Origin: Novosphingobium barchaimii LL02 | GTDB lineage: Bacteria; Pseudomonadota; Alphaproteobacteria; Sphingomonadales; Sphingomonadaceae | Assembly: GCF_001046635.1 (NCBI RefSeq) | Contig: NZ_KQ130453.1 | Location: forward strand, 253,001 to 317,000 | Direction: 5' to 3' | Length of the DNA: 64,000 nucleotides | In this document: positions 36,575 to 45,990 of the stretch, piece by piece | How the letters are laid out: each line of letters starts with the position of its first letter | How positions within the stretch are numbered: position 1 is the first letter of the stretch | Program-made: the position numbers and the translations under genes | The notes under the pieces: model-generated | Told to the model about the DNA's origin: nothing | Databases searched by the model: none | The model's input: the letters and a program-made list of their open reading frames with translations, nothing else

Positions 36575-37443
36575 GCGCCGCCCCCTTCATCGCTGTCGAC
36601 TGGGGCACGACCAACCGGCGGGCCTACCGGATCGAGAACGGCGAAGTCGTTGCGACCGAACGTGACGACCGGGGTATCCTTGCCGTTCCCGCCGGTGGCT
36701 TCCCCGCGCTGGTCGCCGAACTTCGCGCCCGGTTCGACGGACTGCCGGTTGTCATGGCGGGCATGGTCGGTTCGAACCGGGGCTGGCACGATGCCGGCTA
36801 CATCGCCTGCCCCGCCACGATCGAGGCGCTGGCGGCTGGCGTCGTCACGCCGGAAGAGGGCGTCTCCATCGTGCCGGGCGTCTGCGTCGATACCAAAAGC
36901 CGCGCAGATGTGATGCGCGGTGAGGAAGTGCAGCTTCTGGGCGCGGTCGCGGCGGGGCTTGCGCCTGCCGATGCGCTGCTGTGCCAGCCGGGCACGCATA
37001 ACAAGTGGGCCGTGATGAAGCACGGCGCCATCGCCGACTTCACCACCGCCATGACCGGCGAGATGTTCGCGCTGCTCAAAGCCCATGCCCTGATCGGTAG
37101 CGAGATGGCCGGCGAAGTCGATGCCGGGGACGATTTCCGGCAGGGCGTCGAAGCCTGCGCCGATGCCGACCTGCTCGCCGCGCTGTTCGGGGTGCGCGCC
37201 GCCTCGGTCCTTGGCCACCGGGCGCCCGGCGCGGCGGCGGCTTATGTCAGCGGCCTGCTTATCGGCAGCGATTGCCGCGCACGGATTACGCAGCCGGGGC
37301 AGCAGGTTCATCTGCTTGCCGACGGACTGCTCGCCGATCTCTATTCCGCCGCCATCACCATCGCCGGGGGGCAGGCCGTTGTCGTTGACAGCAAGGCCTC
37401 GTTCGTTGCCGGTATCACTCGTATCAGGAACCTCCTCCCATGA
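36571..37443 (+). CDS. dgoK: 2-dehydro-3-deoxygalactonokinase
   Basis: A 290-residue sugar-acid kinase of the ASKHA fold that makes KDPGal from 2-keto-3-deoxygalactonate and ATP. The phosphate-1 loop is AVDWGTTNRRAYRI, followed by the family blocks VMAGMVGSNRGWHDAGYI, MRGEEVQLLGAV and LLCQPGTHNKWAVM. The GTG start at 36571 overlaps the symporter stop, and the stop overlaps the aldolase ATG, so translation of the three is coupled. Confidence 0.93.
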   Translation: MSAAPFIAVDWGTTNRRAYRIENGEVVATERDDRGILAVPAGGFPALVAELRARFDGLPVVMAGMVGSNRGWHDAGYIACPATIEALAAGVVTPEEGVSIVPGVCVDTKSRADVMRGEEVQLLGAVAAGLAPADALLCQPGTHNKWAVMKHGAIADFTTAMTGEMFALLKAHALIGSEMAGEVDAGDDFRQGVEACADADLLAALFGVRAASVLGHRAPGAAAAYVSGLLIGSDCRARITQPGQQVHLLADGLLADLYSAAITIAGGQAVVVDSKASFVAGITRIRNLLP

Positions 37444-38075
37444 CCGATTTCGCTTCCGCCCTCGCGGCATTACCCCTGATCGCCATCCTACGCGGCATTC
37501 GCCCCGATGAGGTCGAAGCTGCGGGCGAGGCGCTGGTCGAGGCGGGCTTCCGCCTGATCGAGGTGCCGCTCAATTCGCCCGACCCGCTGGTCAGTATCGA
37601 AAAGATGGCCCGCCACCTGGGCGACGCTGCCATCGTCGGCGCCGGCACCGTGCTGACCTCGGCGCAAGTCGCGCAGGTGCAGGACGCGGGCGGCGCGATG
37701 ATCGTCTCGCCCAACACCGACATCGCGGTGATCGCCGAGAGCGCGAAGCGCGGCATGGTTTCGCTGCCCGGCTACTTCACGCCGAGCGAGGCCTTCGCGG
37801 CACTGGCGGCGGGGGCCAGCGGCCTCAAGCTGTTCCCGGCGGAGGCGGCAAGCCCGGCCGTCATCAAGGCGCAGCGCGCGGTGCTGCCCAAGGAGACTCC
37901 GCTGTTCGCCGTGGGCGGCATCGGCCCCGACACCATGGCGCCGTGGCTTGCCGCCGGAGCGAACGGCTTCGGCCTCGGCTCGGCGCTTTACAAGGCGGGG
38001 CTGACCACGCAGGAGATCGCCGCCAATGCGCGCGCCTTCGCCAAGGCCTGGGCCGAACTGGAGGGCCGGGCGTGA
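37440..38075 (+). CDS. dgoA: 2-dehydro-3-deoxy-6-phosphogalactonate aldolase
   Basis: A 211-residue class I aldolase of the KDPG/KDPGal family that cleaves KDPGal to pyruvate and glyceraldehyde 3-phosphate. The Schiff-base lysine is Lys130 in GLKLFPAEA, with Glu41 in IEVPLNSPDPL as general acid/base. AILRGIRPDEV at the N-terminus and VGGIGPDTMAPWLAAGANGFGLGSALYK at the C-terminus are typical of the DgoA branch. It overlaps dgoK and the downstream GH43 gene by four bases each. Confidence 0.94.
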   Translation: MTDFASALAALPLIAILRGIRPDEVEAAGEALVEAGFRLIEVPLNSPDPLVSIEKMARHLGDAAIVGAGTVLTSAQVAQVQDAGGAMIVSPNTDIAVIAESAKRGMVSLPGYFTPSEAFAALAAGASGLKLFPAEAASPAVIKAQRAVLPKETPLFAVGGIGPDTMAPWLAAGANGFGLGSALYKAGLTTQEIAANARAFAKAWAELEGRA

Positions 38076-39097
38076 TCCGCCGCATCGCCCCCATCGCACT
38101 GGGAATGGCGCTGGCGCTGGGCGGCTGCGCGGCAACCACCGCAGGTTCGCCGGTGGCCGCCACGCTGACCAACCCGCTGCTGGCCAGCGGTCCCGATCCG
38201 TGGATCGTCCACCACGGATCGACCTTCTACTTCATGGGCACCAAGGGCGACCGGCTGGCGATCCGCCAGACCGACGATCTTTCGAAACTGGCCGATGCGC
38301 CCGAGCATGTCATCTGGACGCCGCCCGCCACGGGCCTGAACGCCATCTCGATCTGGGCGCCCGAACTGCACCGGATCGACGGCAAGTGGTACGTCTACTA
38401 CACCGCCGCCGAGGCCGGGCACGACGATGATGCACATCGCGGCGTCTTCGTGCTGGAGAACGCCAGCGCCGATCCGCTGGCCGGCGAATGGATCGACCGT
38501 GGCCGCATCGTCACCGGCATGACCGGACTTGACGGCACCGTGTTCGAGCATGGCGGCAAGCGCTACTTCGTCTATTCCGCTTATGACGGCCCGGACAGCG
38601 TGCTGGCCATCGCGCCGATGACCAACCCATGGACGCTTGGCCCCGGCGAAACGGTGATCGCGCGGCCGGACCTTCCTTTCGAGCGGCAGGGCGGGCGCCA
38701 GATCCTGGAAGGGCCGGAATTCCTTGCCGGGCCGAAGGGCGACCTGTTCCTGACCTATTCGGCCAGCGCCTGCTGGTCGGACGATTATGCGCTGGGCCTG
38801 CTGCATGCCAGGCCGGGCAGCGATCCGCTGAGCGCGGCAAGCTGGACCAAATCGCCCAAGCCCGTGCTGGCCAAGGCGCCGCAGAACAACGTCTACGGCA
38901 CGGGGCACAACGGCTTCTTCACCACCGATGGCGGCAAGCAGACCTGGATCGTTTACCACGGCAATGACGGCGCCGGGATGAAGTGCAGCGAAACCCGCTC
39001 GCCGCGCGTGCAGCGCATGGAATGGAGCAAGGACGGCATGCCGGTTTTCCCGGTGCCCTCGCGGGCAGGCGACCCTGTTCCGGCGCCGATGCCCTGA
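38072..39097 (+). CDS. Lipoprotein glycoside hydrolase family 43 enzyme
   Basis: A 341-residue GH43 enzyme of five-bladed beta-propeller fold. The GTG start overlaps the aldolase stop. The N-terminus has a lipobox (LALGGC), so the enzyme is anchored at the cell envelope. The catalytic base is the Asp in ASGPDPWIVHHG, SIWAPELHRIDGKWYVYYTA is the second hallmark and EGPEFL carries the probable catalytic acid. Family members are mostly alpha-L-arabinofuranosidases and beta-xylosidases. It would release monosaccharide for the symporter encoded in the same operon. Confidence 0.9.
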   Translation: MIRRIAPIALGMALALGGCAATTAGSPVAATLTNPLLASGPDPWIVHHGSTFYFMGTKGDRLAIRQTDDLSKLADAPEHVIWTPPATGLNAISIWAPELHRIDGKWYVYYTAAEAGHDDDAHRGVFVLENASADPLAGEWIDRGRIVTGMTGLDGTVFEHGGKRYFVYSAYDGPDSVLAIAPMTNPWTLGPGETVIARPDLPFERQGGRQILEGPEFLAGPKGDLFLTYSASACWSDDYALGLLHARPGSDPLSAASWTKSPKPVLAKAPQNNVYGTGHNGFFTTDGGKQTWIVYHGNDGAGMKCSETRSPRVQRMEWSKDGMPVFPVPSRAGDPVPAPMP

Positions 39098-39582
39098 ACC
39101 GCAGATGCTCCCCGTCGCGGTGCGAAGGGGAGTATTTTCGCCGGGCACGGCTTGTCGCCCGCCGGCGAACGCGGGATAACGCCAGGGGAAGAACGCAGCG
39201 CGAAACATCGGGCCGGTATCGGGGCGCCCATAGCACTTGGGACGCGGGACTGGCTGCCTGATATTGCGAACGGCCGGATCGAAAGGCAGCGTCGATGCGG
39301 CTCGGCCCTGGCGGACGCGGTTCGAGGTCGGCGGCGCGGGCTCGCAAACGAGCGCCGACCCGGGTGATCCCGGTAACCCGTTCCCGCAGGAGACGGGCCT
39401 TATGGGGAGCCCTTGGTAGATGAACCGGTCCGGGTCAGGCGCTGGTGGCGTGGTCCACGGCTGATACGCCGCGCCCCTGGCCCCAACACCGGCCCGAAAC
39501 ACCGATGCCAACGTGCGCACGGCAGCAGCGGATGTTGGAGCATATAACCTATATGGTTATATATGTCAAGTGTAACCAGCCG
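39098..39582. other. 485-bp convergent intergenic region with hairpins and a palindrome
   Basis: No convincing gene is seen between the convergent GH43 and SGNH hydrolase genes. From about 39326 several potential hairpins follow each other: an 8-bp stem (39326-39333 with 39353-39360), CCGGG/CCCGG (39360-39364 with 39369-39373) and CCCGT/ACGGG (39377-39381 with 39393-39397). This may be a structured RNA, a double terminator or chance in GC-rich DNA. An AT-rich palindrome follows at 39542-39562. Confidence 0.4.
39542..39562. promoter_or_regulatory. Perfect AT-rich palindrome
   Basis: ATATAACC (39542-39549) and GGTTATAT (39555-39562) are perfect 8-bp arms around a five-base TATAT spacer. It looks like a transcription-factor operator, yet lies just after two convergent genes, 21 bases past the SGNH hydrolase stop. 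Confidence 0.45.
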
Positions 39583-40776
39583 TCAGCCCCTCGGCGTGAG
39601 CAGCGCCAGATTCACCGCATCGCCCATCGCCCGCAGCCCAGCGTCGTTGGGGTGCAGGTGATCGCCCGGATCGAATTCGGGGCGCAGGTCCGCGGGCGCG
39701 GCGGGATTGCGCACGGCGGCCTCGAAATCGACGACGCCGTCGAACACCTTGCCGGTGCGGATGGCGGCGTTCACCGCCTGGCGCACCTGCTCCTTGGCGG
39801 GAGACATGTACCCGGCCCTGAATGCGGGTGTGATGGTGCCGCCGATCACCTTGATCCCCAGTGCATGGGCGCGGGCAACGAATTGACGGTAGCCGTTCAG
39901 CAGGTCTTCCGGGGTGACCGCATCGGCGCCGGAACCGCTGCCGCCGATGTCGTTGATGCCTTCAAGGAATACTACGTGGGTCACGTTGGGCACGCTGGCA
40001 ACGTCGCGCCAGAAGCGTTCCAGCGCGGACACGGCGCGGCCCGCACGCAGGACGCGGTTGCCGCTGATGCCCATGTTGACCACACCGCAGCGGCGCGCGG
40101 CGGGAAGCTGCGCCATGCGTTCGGCAAGGCGTCCCGGCCAGCCGCGCGTCTGGGCGGAAAGGCCCAGGTAGCCGTCGGTGATCGAATCCCCGAAGGCGAC
40201 GACGGTGCAGGGCGCGGCCGGCGCCCGCACCGAAACCAGCGAGAGATAGGGCCGCGCCTTGATCGGCGTGAAAGCGGCTTGCGGCGCGCTGGGCGCAAAG
40301 GCCATTTCCATGCCCAGATTGGTGCGTCCGGGCCGGGTGGGGGTGGAGAACGTGACGCTGACGATCACGTCCTGCGCGTTGGTCAGCGGCAGGACCAGCG
40401 GATCGCTGATGGCGGTGCGGCCCCTTGGCAGGGCGATGCCGGGCTTGCCGCCGAACACGATGGGATGGACGGTATTGCCGCGCGGTTCCGTGCCTGCCGC
40501 GCCGATCGGGCTGGCCACGGTCACTTGCGAAATCGCCAGCGGCGCATCGCCTTCGGCATTGCTGAAGGTAAGCTGCATCGCATTGCCCGCCTGGCTCAGC
40601 CGCACGCGGTAGCGGTAGGTGCCGGCCGGCTGCACGGGTTCCCCGGCGCCGCTGTCCGCAGGCGCATAGCCCCATGCACCGGCCCAGACGGGCGCGGTTT
40701 GTGCATTGGCAGGAACAGCGGAAAAGGCGAGACCGCAGGCGGCCAGGATGATCGGAATACGCATGGTGTTTCCCAT
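39583..40776 (-). CDS. Exported SGNH/GDSL hydrolase
   Basis: A 397-residue secreted esterase. The signal peptide ends at VPANAQ. An N-terminal beta domain of about 190 residues precedes the SGNH core: block I AFGDSITDG (nucleophile Ser), block II NMGISGNRV, block III EGINDIG and block V DHLHPND (Asp-His pair). SGNH enzymes of this layout remove acetyl or other esters from plant polysaccharides. GGAG lies eight bases before ATG 40776; an ATG at 40764 is also possible. It is the last gene of the operon that starts with the sugar-acid dehydratase. Confidence 0.9.
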   Translation of the reverse strand: MGNTMRIPIILAACGLAFSAVPANAQTAPVWAGAWGYAPADSGAGEPVQPAGTYRYRVRLSQAGNAMQLTFSNAEGDAPLAISQVTVASPIGAAGTEPRGNTVHPIVFGGKPGIALPRGRTAISDPLVLPLTNAQDVIVSVTFSTPTRPGRTNLGMEMAFAPSAPQAAFTPIKARPYLSLVSVRAPAAPCTVVAFGDSITDGYLGLSAQTRGWPGRLAERMAQLPAARRCGVVNMGISGNRVLRAGRAVSALERFWRDVASVPNVTHVVFLEGINDIGGSGSGADAVTPEDLLNGYRQFVARAHALGIKVIGGTITPAFRAGYMSPAKEQVRQAVNAAIRTGKVFDGVVDFEAAVRNPAAPADLRPEFDPGDHLHPNDAGLRAMGDAVNLALLTPRG

Positions 40777-40803
40777 CCCGGCCGCTCCGTCAAATGTCCA
40801 GCC

Positions 40804-41955
40804 CTACTTGGCGCTGGTCAGCTTCTTAGCCACCGGAACCACGCCCTTGGGCGCGGCCGACAGGCTGCGGATCAGATCCACCTCGGCCTGGCGGTAGGGG
40901 GTGCCGTCGGTGTGGAACACTTCGTGGAACCAGATCGTGGGTTCTTCCATCGTGTAGGGCTTCTTCCACGAATCCCAGGGCAGGCGGGTCTGCGTCTTGC
41001 CGTCCACGAAGCCCCAGTTCATCATCGCCACGTTCTCGCGCTTGCCGATCGGCAGCGAGCCGTCGAAGGTCGATCCGTTGCCGCGCGCCATGTATTCGGT
41101 GCAGAGGATCGGGCGGCCATAGCCCTTGAGCTGGTTCACCCGGTCCTGGAACTTCTCGGGCCAGTTGTAGTCGTGGAACGAGATCACGTCCGACTGGGTC
41201 AGCTGCAGCTGCTCCATAGGGGTGAGCGCGCCCGGCGTCTTCCAGTCGTCATGCTGCCACACGCCCGAGGTCAGCGGCTGCGAAGGCTCCGCCTCGCGCG
41301 CCCAGCCGTAGACTTTGGTAAGCAGGGCGAGGACAAGTTCCTGCTTGCCTTCCTGGCCCTTGTACTGGTCGGCGCCATTGTCCGGCTCGTTCCACAGGTC
41401 CCAGCCCAGCACCCGGTCGTCCTTGCCGAACGCGCCGATCACGCCCTGGACATAGGCCTTGAAGCGCCCCTCCTGCGAAGGATCGCGCATCGCGGGCAGG
41501 CCGGGGCCCTGCACCCAGCCGGAGTTGTGGACGCCGGGGATCGGCGGGTGCTGCGGACCCAGGACGGGGACCGGGTCCCAGCAGCTGTCGAACAGCACGA
41601 ACAGCGGCTTGATCTTGTGCTTCGCGGCGATGGTCAGGAATTCGTCGATGCGCTTCTTGAAGCCTTCCGGGTCCTGCTGCCACAGCTGGTCGTGCAGGAA
41701 CACGCGCATGGTGTTCATGCCGATCCCTTGCGCCAGGCCCAGTTCGTAGTCGATCCGCTTGGGGTCCCAGGTGGCGGCCTGCCACATCTCCAGCTGGTTG
41801 ATGGCATTGGCCGGCGCGAAGTTGGAGCCGACCAGCCAGGGCTGCTTGGCGTACCAGGTCTTGGCCTGAGCAGGCGTCCACTGCGGGCGGGCCTCGGCGG
41901 GCAGGGCGACAAGGGCCGCCACGGTCGCCAGCAGGCAGGTTGCGAGTGTTTTCAC
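40804..41955 (-). CDS. Exported GH5-like glycoside hydrolase
   Basis: A 383-residue secreted TIM-barrel glycosidase. The signal peptide ends near PAEA. The acid/base is Glu190 in GWDLWNEPDN and the nucleophile Glu287 in PILCTEYMA, as in clan GH-A. NTMRVFLHDQLW and VISFHDYNWPE are other conserved barrel strands. Sequences of this type are often labelled beta-1,4-xylanase, but the exact family and substrate cannot be read by eye. It lies between the mutarotase and SGNH hydrolase genes, with gaps of 13 and 27 bases. Confidence 0.85.
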   Translation of the reverse strand: MKTLATCLLATVAALVALPAEARPQWTPAQAKTWYAKQPWLVGSNFAPANAINQLEMWQAATWDPKRIDYELGLAQGIGMNTMRVFLHDQLWQQDPEGFKKRIDEFLTIAAKHKIKPLFVLFDSCWDPVPVLGPQHPPIPGVHNSGWVQGPGLPAMRDPSQEGRFKAYVQGVIGAFGKDDRVLGWDLWNEPDNGADQYKGQEGKQELVLALLTKVYGWAREAEPSQPLTSGVWQHDDWKTPGALTPMEQLQLTQSDVISFHDYNWPEKFQDRVNQLKGYGRPILCTEYMARGNGSTFDGSLPIGKRENVAMMNWGFVDGKTQTRLPWDSWKKPYTMEEPTIWFHEVFHTDGTPYRQAEVDLIRSLSAAPKGVVPVAKKLTSAK

Positions 41956-41968
41956 AGGTAATCCCCTC

Positions 41969-43090
41969 TTATCGCGTAAAGAACTTGTAGGTCATGACGT
42001 TCCGGTAGGTCTTGCCCGGATCGAGGCGGACCGACGGAAACTGCGGCTGGTTGGGCGTATCCGGGAACAGTTGCGGCTCGAAGACGAGGCTGTCGCCTTC
42101 GCGGTAGATCTGGCCGGACTTGCCGGTGATCGTGCCGTCCATGAAGTTGCCCGAATAGAACTGCAGCCCCGGCTGGTTCGACCACAGTTCGAAACCGCGC
42201 CCGGAGGTGGGTTCGACGAGGCGGGCCATCAGGTGCTCGTCCCTGGTCACACCTTCGGCCACCACCCAGTTGTGGTCGTAGCCGCGCGCATAGCGGACCT
42301 GTTCGTCGCTGCCGTCGCGCACGCGGGCGCCGACCGGGGTGGGCTGGCGGAAATCGAACACGGTGCCCGCCACGCTCTTGTGCTCGCCCAGCGGGATCGA
42401 GCCGGAGTCGGTGGGGGTGTAGCGCTCTGCCGGGATCGTCAGGACGTGGTCCATCGCCGTGGCGCCCGGCCCGGCGAGGTTCCAGTATGTGTGGTTGGAG
42501 ATGTTCACCACCGTCGGACGGTCAGTAGTGGCGGTGTAGGTGATGGTGAGCTGGTTCTGCTCATCGAGGGCATAGGTCGCGTCGGTGGTCAGCGTGCCGG
42601 GATAGCCCATGTCGCCATCCGGGCTGACATAGCGCATGGTGACGCTGGCCTTCGCGCCGTTCTTCACCTCGCGGACCGTCCAGACGACCTTGTCGAACCC
42701 CTTGGTGCCGCCATGGAGCGAGTTGGCGCCGTTGTTGACGGGCGTGGTGTAATCCTTGCCGTCGAAAGTGAACTTGCCCTTGGCGATGCGGTTGGCGACG
42801 CGGCCCACGGTGGCGCCGAAGAACTGGCCGTCCTTCGCATACCCATCGAGGCTGTCATACCCTACGGCGACGTCCACCGCCTTGCCGTCCTTGCCGGGTA
42901 GCATGACCGACTGGATCGAGGCGCCCAGCGTCATCACCCGCACCGACATGCCCTTGGCATTGGTGAGCGTCACCGCTTCCACGCTGGTGCCGTCCGGCAT
43001 CCGGCCGAAGGTTTCGCGCCTGGCCTCGGCACTGAGCGCGGGGGTCGAAACCGCGCATAGCAGCGCGGCGGTCGCCATAATCCGAAGCAT
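41969..43090 (-). CDS. galM: Exported aldose 1-epimerase
   Basis: A 373-residue mutarotase with a signal peptide (STPALSA), so it acts in the periplasm. NGANSLHGGTKGFDKVVW, SNHTYWNLAG (catalytic His) and the late block FYSGNFMDG fit GalM; the catalytic Glu is expected near the C-terminus. It interconverts alpha and beta anomers before uptake. ATG 43090 stands behind GGAGGAGAG. An upstream in-frame extension is rejected because it lacks a signal and runs into the lactonase gene. Confidence 0.93.
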   Translation of the reverse strand: MLRIMATAALLCAVSTPALSAEARRETFGRMPDGTSVEAVTLTNAKGMSVRVMTLGASIQSVMLPGKDGKAVDVAVGYDSLDGYAKDGQFFGATVGRVANRIAKGKFTFDGKDYTTPVNNGANSLHGGTKGFDKVVWTVREVKNGAKASVTMRYVSPDGDMGYPGTLTTDATYALDEQNQLTITYTATTDRPTVVNISNHTYWNLAGPGATAMDHVLTIPAERYTPTDSGSIPLGEHKSVAGTVFDFRQPTPVGARVRDGSDEQVRYARGYDHNWVVAEGVTRDEHLMARLVEPTSGRGFELWSNQPGLQFYSGNFMDGTITGKSGQIYREGDSLVFEPQLFPDTPNQPQFPSVRLDPGKTYRNVMTYKFFTR

Positions 43091-43119
43091 CGTCTCTCCT
43101 CCTGGTCCCGTAGTCTTGT

Positions 43120-43971
43120 TTAGTCGCGGTAGAGGCAGGGCGGCAGGCCCTTGCATCCCGGATCTAGTTCGAACAGGGCGCCGCCCAGTTCCTCGTCGAC
43201 GCCGTTGGCGGCGCTGGTGACGTAGAGCCGGTCCAGCCCGTCGCCGCCGAAGGTGCAATTGGTGATCTGGCTGGCGGGCAAGGCGATGCGCCGATCCACC
43301 GTGCCATCGGGGGCGAAGCGCGTCACGCACGAAGCGCCCCAGCAGGCCACCCACAGATAGCCCTCGGCATCGAAGGTCATACCGTCAGGCGAACCCCATC
43401 CGTCTTCGAACGTGATGAACGGTTCGCGCGTGCCCAGGACGCCGTCTTCCAGCGGATAACGGAAGATCACGCCCAGGGCGCTGTCGGTGTGCAGGACGAA
43501 GCGGCCCTCAGGGTCGATCGCCGGGCCGTTGGGGATGGTATAAGCATCCGGCGCGGCGCGGGTGAGGGCGCCCTTCTCGAAGCGGTAGAACGTGCCGACC
43601 GGCTCGTCGCAGGAGAACGGCATGGTGCCCAGCCACAGGCGCCCTCGCGCATCGGCGACCGCATCGTTGACGCGGTTGCTTTCCGGCTCGCCGGGAATGT
43701 CAGCCAGGGTCTCGAATGTGGGGGGATCGAGCGTCACCCGGGTTATCGAACGGCCGATGCCGGCCATGAAACCCCCGCTTTCCCGTCCGATGATCCAGCC
43801 GGCGGCGCCGTCTGTTTCCCAGCTTTCGACCCGCCCGGTCGCGGGAAAGAGGCGGTTGACGCGCTGGCCGATGATGTCCGTCCACAGCAGCGCGTCGTCC
43901 GCCGCCGACCAGAACAGGCCCTCGCCGAGCAAGTCGACGCGGCCGCGTTCGATGATGCGCACTGTCGTCAC
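43120..43971 (-). CDS. SMP-30/gluconolactonase family sugar lactonase
   Basis: A 283-residue six-bladed beta-propeller lactonase. The metal site is Glu17 in GEGLFW, Asn in NRVNDAVAD, a further Asn in YTIPNGPAI and Asp in WGSPDGMTFD. It opens aldonolactones made by a sugar dehydrogenase, giving the aldonate for the dehydratase encoded 11 bases upstream. It is cytoplasmic (no signal). Gene order, dehydratase then lactonase then mutarotase, fits an oxidative sugar pathway. Confidence 0.92.
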   Translation of the reverse strand: MTTVRIIERGRVDLLGEGLFWSAADDALLWTDIIGQRVNRLFPATGRVESWETDGAAGWIIGRESGGFMAGIGRSITRVTLDPPTFETLADIPGEPESNRVNDAVADARGRLWLGTMPFSCDEPVGTFYRFEKGALTRAAPDAYTIPNGPAIDPEGRFVLHTDSALGVIFRYPLEDGVLGTREPFITFEDGWGSPDGMTFDAEGYLWVACWGASCVTRFAPDGTVDRRIALPASQITNCTFGGDGLDRLYVTSAANGVDEELGGALFELDPGCKGLPPCLYRD

Positions 43972-43982
43972 CGCTGCTCTCC

Positions 43983-45893
43983 TTAGTGACTGTCCCGCGG
44001 CAGGCCCTTGATCTGGGCGATGCGCTGGTACTTCACGGCGGATTCGATCACCGCGCCGGTCGCGAACTGGCCCACGAGATCACGCTGGATTTCCTGCCAC
44101 GGCGTTTGCGATTCAGGCGTGATGGTGTCTTCCACAGCGGCGAGATCGGCGCGGCGGCGATCAAGCTCGGCCTCGTCCACCAGCATGTTCGCGCTGCGGG
44201 CCTTGAGGTCGATGCGCACGCGGTCGCCGGTGCGCAGCAGGGCAAGGCCCCCGCCGACCGCCGCCTCGGGCGAGGCGTTGAGGATCGAGGGGCTGCCCGA
44301 AGTACCCGACTGGCGCCCGTCGCCGATGCAGGGCAGGGCGTGTACGCCGGCGCGGATCAGCGCGGCGGGCGGGCGCATGTTCACCACTTCGGCGCCGCCG
44401 GGATAGCCGACCGGCCCCGCGCCCCGGATCACCAGGATGGAGTTCTCGTCGATGCCCAGGTCCGGCTCGTCGATGCGGTGGTGGTAGTCCTCCGGCCCGT
44501 CGAACACCACCACGTTGCCCTCGAAGGCGTCGGGGTTGGCGGGATCGGAAAGGTAACGGCCCCGGAATTCGTCCGAGATGACCGAGAGCTTCATCACCGC
44601 GCCTTCGAACAGGTTGCCGCTCAGCACGGTGAGGCCTGCCGCTTCCTTGAGCGGGCGGTCGATCGGACGGATCACCTTGTCGTCATGGATCCGCACGCCG
44701 ACGAGGTTCTCGGCCACGGTGCGCCCGTTGGCGGTCAGCACGGCGCCGTCGATCAGGCCCGCCTTGGACAGTTCGCCCATCACGGCGGGAACGCCGCCGG
44801 CGCGGTAGTAGTCCTCGCCCAGATATTCGCCTGCGGGCTGAAGGTTGACCAGCAGCGGCACGTCTGCGCCGGTCGTCTCCCAGTCTTCCAGCGTCAGCTC
44901 AACGCCGATGTGGCGGGCGATGGCGTTGAGGTGGATTGGCGCGTTGGTGGAGCCGCCGATCGCCGAGTTCACCCGGATCGCGTTAAGAAAGGCCTCGCGC
45001 GTCAGGATGTCGGAAGGCTTGCGGTCGGCCTTGACCATCTCGACGATGGCGCGCCCGGTTTCCCAGGCGCATTCCTGCCGGTCCCGGTAAGGCGCGGGGA
45101 TCGCGGCGGAACCGGGCAGCGACATGCCCAGCGCTTCGGCCAGCGAATTCATCGTCGTCGCCGTGCCCATGGTGTTGCAGTAGCCGGTGGAGGGAGAGCC
45201 TGAGGCGACCAGCTTGAGGAAGCCGGCATAGTCCAGTTCGCCCTTGGCCAGCATCTGGCGGGCTTTCCACACGATGGTGCCCGCGCCGGTGCGCTCGCCC
45301 TCATGCCAGCCGTTCAGCATCGGGCCGACCGACAGCGCGATGGCGGGGATGTTGACGGTGGCCGCCGCCATCAGCGCGGACGGGGTGGTCTTGTCACACC
45401 CGATCGTCAGGACCACGCCGTCCAGCGGGTAGCCATACAGCACTTCGACAAGGCTGATATAGGCAAGGTTGCGGTCCAGCCCGGCGGTGGGGCGCTTGCC
45501 GGTTTCCTGCAGCGGGTGGGTGGGAAATTCGATCGGGATGCCGCCCGCGTCGCGGATGCCTTCCTTGACCCGTTCCGCCAGCACCAGGTGGTGACGGTTG
45601 CAGGGCACAAGGTCGCTGCCGGACTGGGCGATGCCGATGATCGGGCGATCCGACTGCATTTCCTCGATGGAAAGACCGTAGTTCAGGTAGCGCTCAAGAT
45701 AGAGCGCGGTCATGTCGGGGTTCGCCGGGTTGTTGAACCACGAGCGTGACCTCAGGCTGGACCCTGCGGCGGTGATGCTGTCGTCAGCGGAAGAAATGTC
45801 GGCCTCCCTTAAACCCGCTCGTTCGTCATGGGTGCGTTGCCGCGAGAGCGTTGGAAAAGCGGCTACCATCGTCATTTTATCATGGCAACTCAT
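43983..45893 (-). CDS. IlvD/Edd-family sugar-acid dehydratase
   Basis: A protein of up to 636 residues related to dihydroxy-acid and pentonate/hexonate dehydratases. Probable iron-sulfur cysteines are in [18 protein letters not shown] and the [13 protein letters not shown] block. [24 protein letters not shown] is typical of the arabonate/xylonate-type branch. It would convert an aldonate to 2-keto-3-deoxyaldonate, the DgoK substrate if this is galactonate. The N-terminal 32 residues look unlike the family. An in-frame ATT at 45797 sits five bases behind GGAGG and may be the true start. It is the first gene of a five-gene operon. Confidence 0.88.
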   Translation of the reverse strand: MSCHDKMTMVAAFPTLSRQRTHDERAGLREADISSADDSITAAGSSLRSRSWFNNPANPDMTALYLERYLNYGLSIEEMQSDRPIIGIAQSGSDLVPCNRHHLVLAERVKEGIRDAGGIPIEFPTHPLQETGKRPTAGLDRNLAYISLVEVLYGYPLDGVVLTIGCDKTTPSALMAAATVNIPAIALSVGPMLNGWHEGERTGAGTIVWKARQMLAKGELDYAGFLKLVASGSPSTGYCNTMGTATTMNSLAEALGMSLPGSAAIPAPYRDRQECAWETGRAIVEMVKADRKPSDILTREAFLNAIRVNSAIGGSTNAPIHLNAIARHIGVELTLEDWETTGADVPLLVNLQPAGEYLGEDYYRAGGVPAVMGELSKAGLIDGAVLTANGRTVAENLVGVRIHDDKVIRPIDRPLKEAAGLTVLSGNLFEGAVMKLSVISDEFRGRYLSDPANPDAFEGNVVVFDGPEDYHHRIDEPDLGIDENSILVIRGAGPVGYPGGAEVVNMRPPAALIRAGVHALPCIGDGRQSGTSGSPSILNASPEAAVGGGLALLRTGDRVRIDLKARSANMLVDEAELDRRRADLAAVEDTITPESQTPWQEIQRDLVGQFATGAVIESAVKYQRIAQIKGLPRDSH

Positions 45894-45990
45894 TTATCAG
45901 ACAAATATGTCTTGTCGGACTAGAATGGGATAGCTATGAGCCGGGACAAGGCCCCGACAGGGGGCCGATTTGGTTTCTGGAGGGAGGCAC
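45894..45990. promoter_or_regulatory. Divergent promoter region of the dehydratase operon and TonB receptor
   Basis: This short gap must hold both promoters. AGACA (45899-45903) and TGTCT (45908-45912) form an inverted repeat around AATA, overlapped by a GACAA/TTGTC pair (45900-45904, 45912-45916). This is a candidate operator for an unseen sugar regulator. The TonB receptor ribosome site GGGAGG lies just before 45991. Confidence 0.4.

Noticed and set aside
39380-39470. Signal recognition particle RNA or cobalamin riboswitch in the convergent gap
   Set aside because: A few words such as GGTCCGGGTCAGG recall SRP RNA, but the conserved GGAAG and AGCAGCC core is absent. The cobalamin box is also absent.
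37988-39520. A 510-codon minus-strand frame that enters the 39098-39520 gap
   Set aside because: Most of it is antisense to the aldolase and GH43 genes. The part in the gap is Pro/Arg-rich without recognisable domains or a convincing start signal.
39445-41961. An 838-codon open frame on the plus strand
   Set aside because: It runs antisense through the SGNH hydrolase and GH5-like genes, which have signal peptides and complete catalytic motifs on the minus strand. Long antisense frames are common in GC-rich DNA, and its translation is low-complexity His/Gly/Arg-rich sequence.
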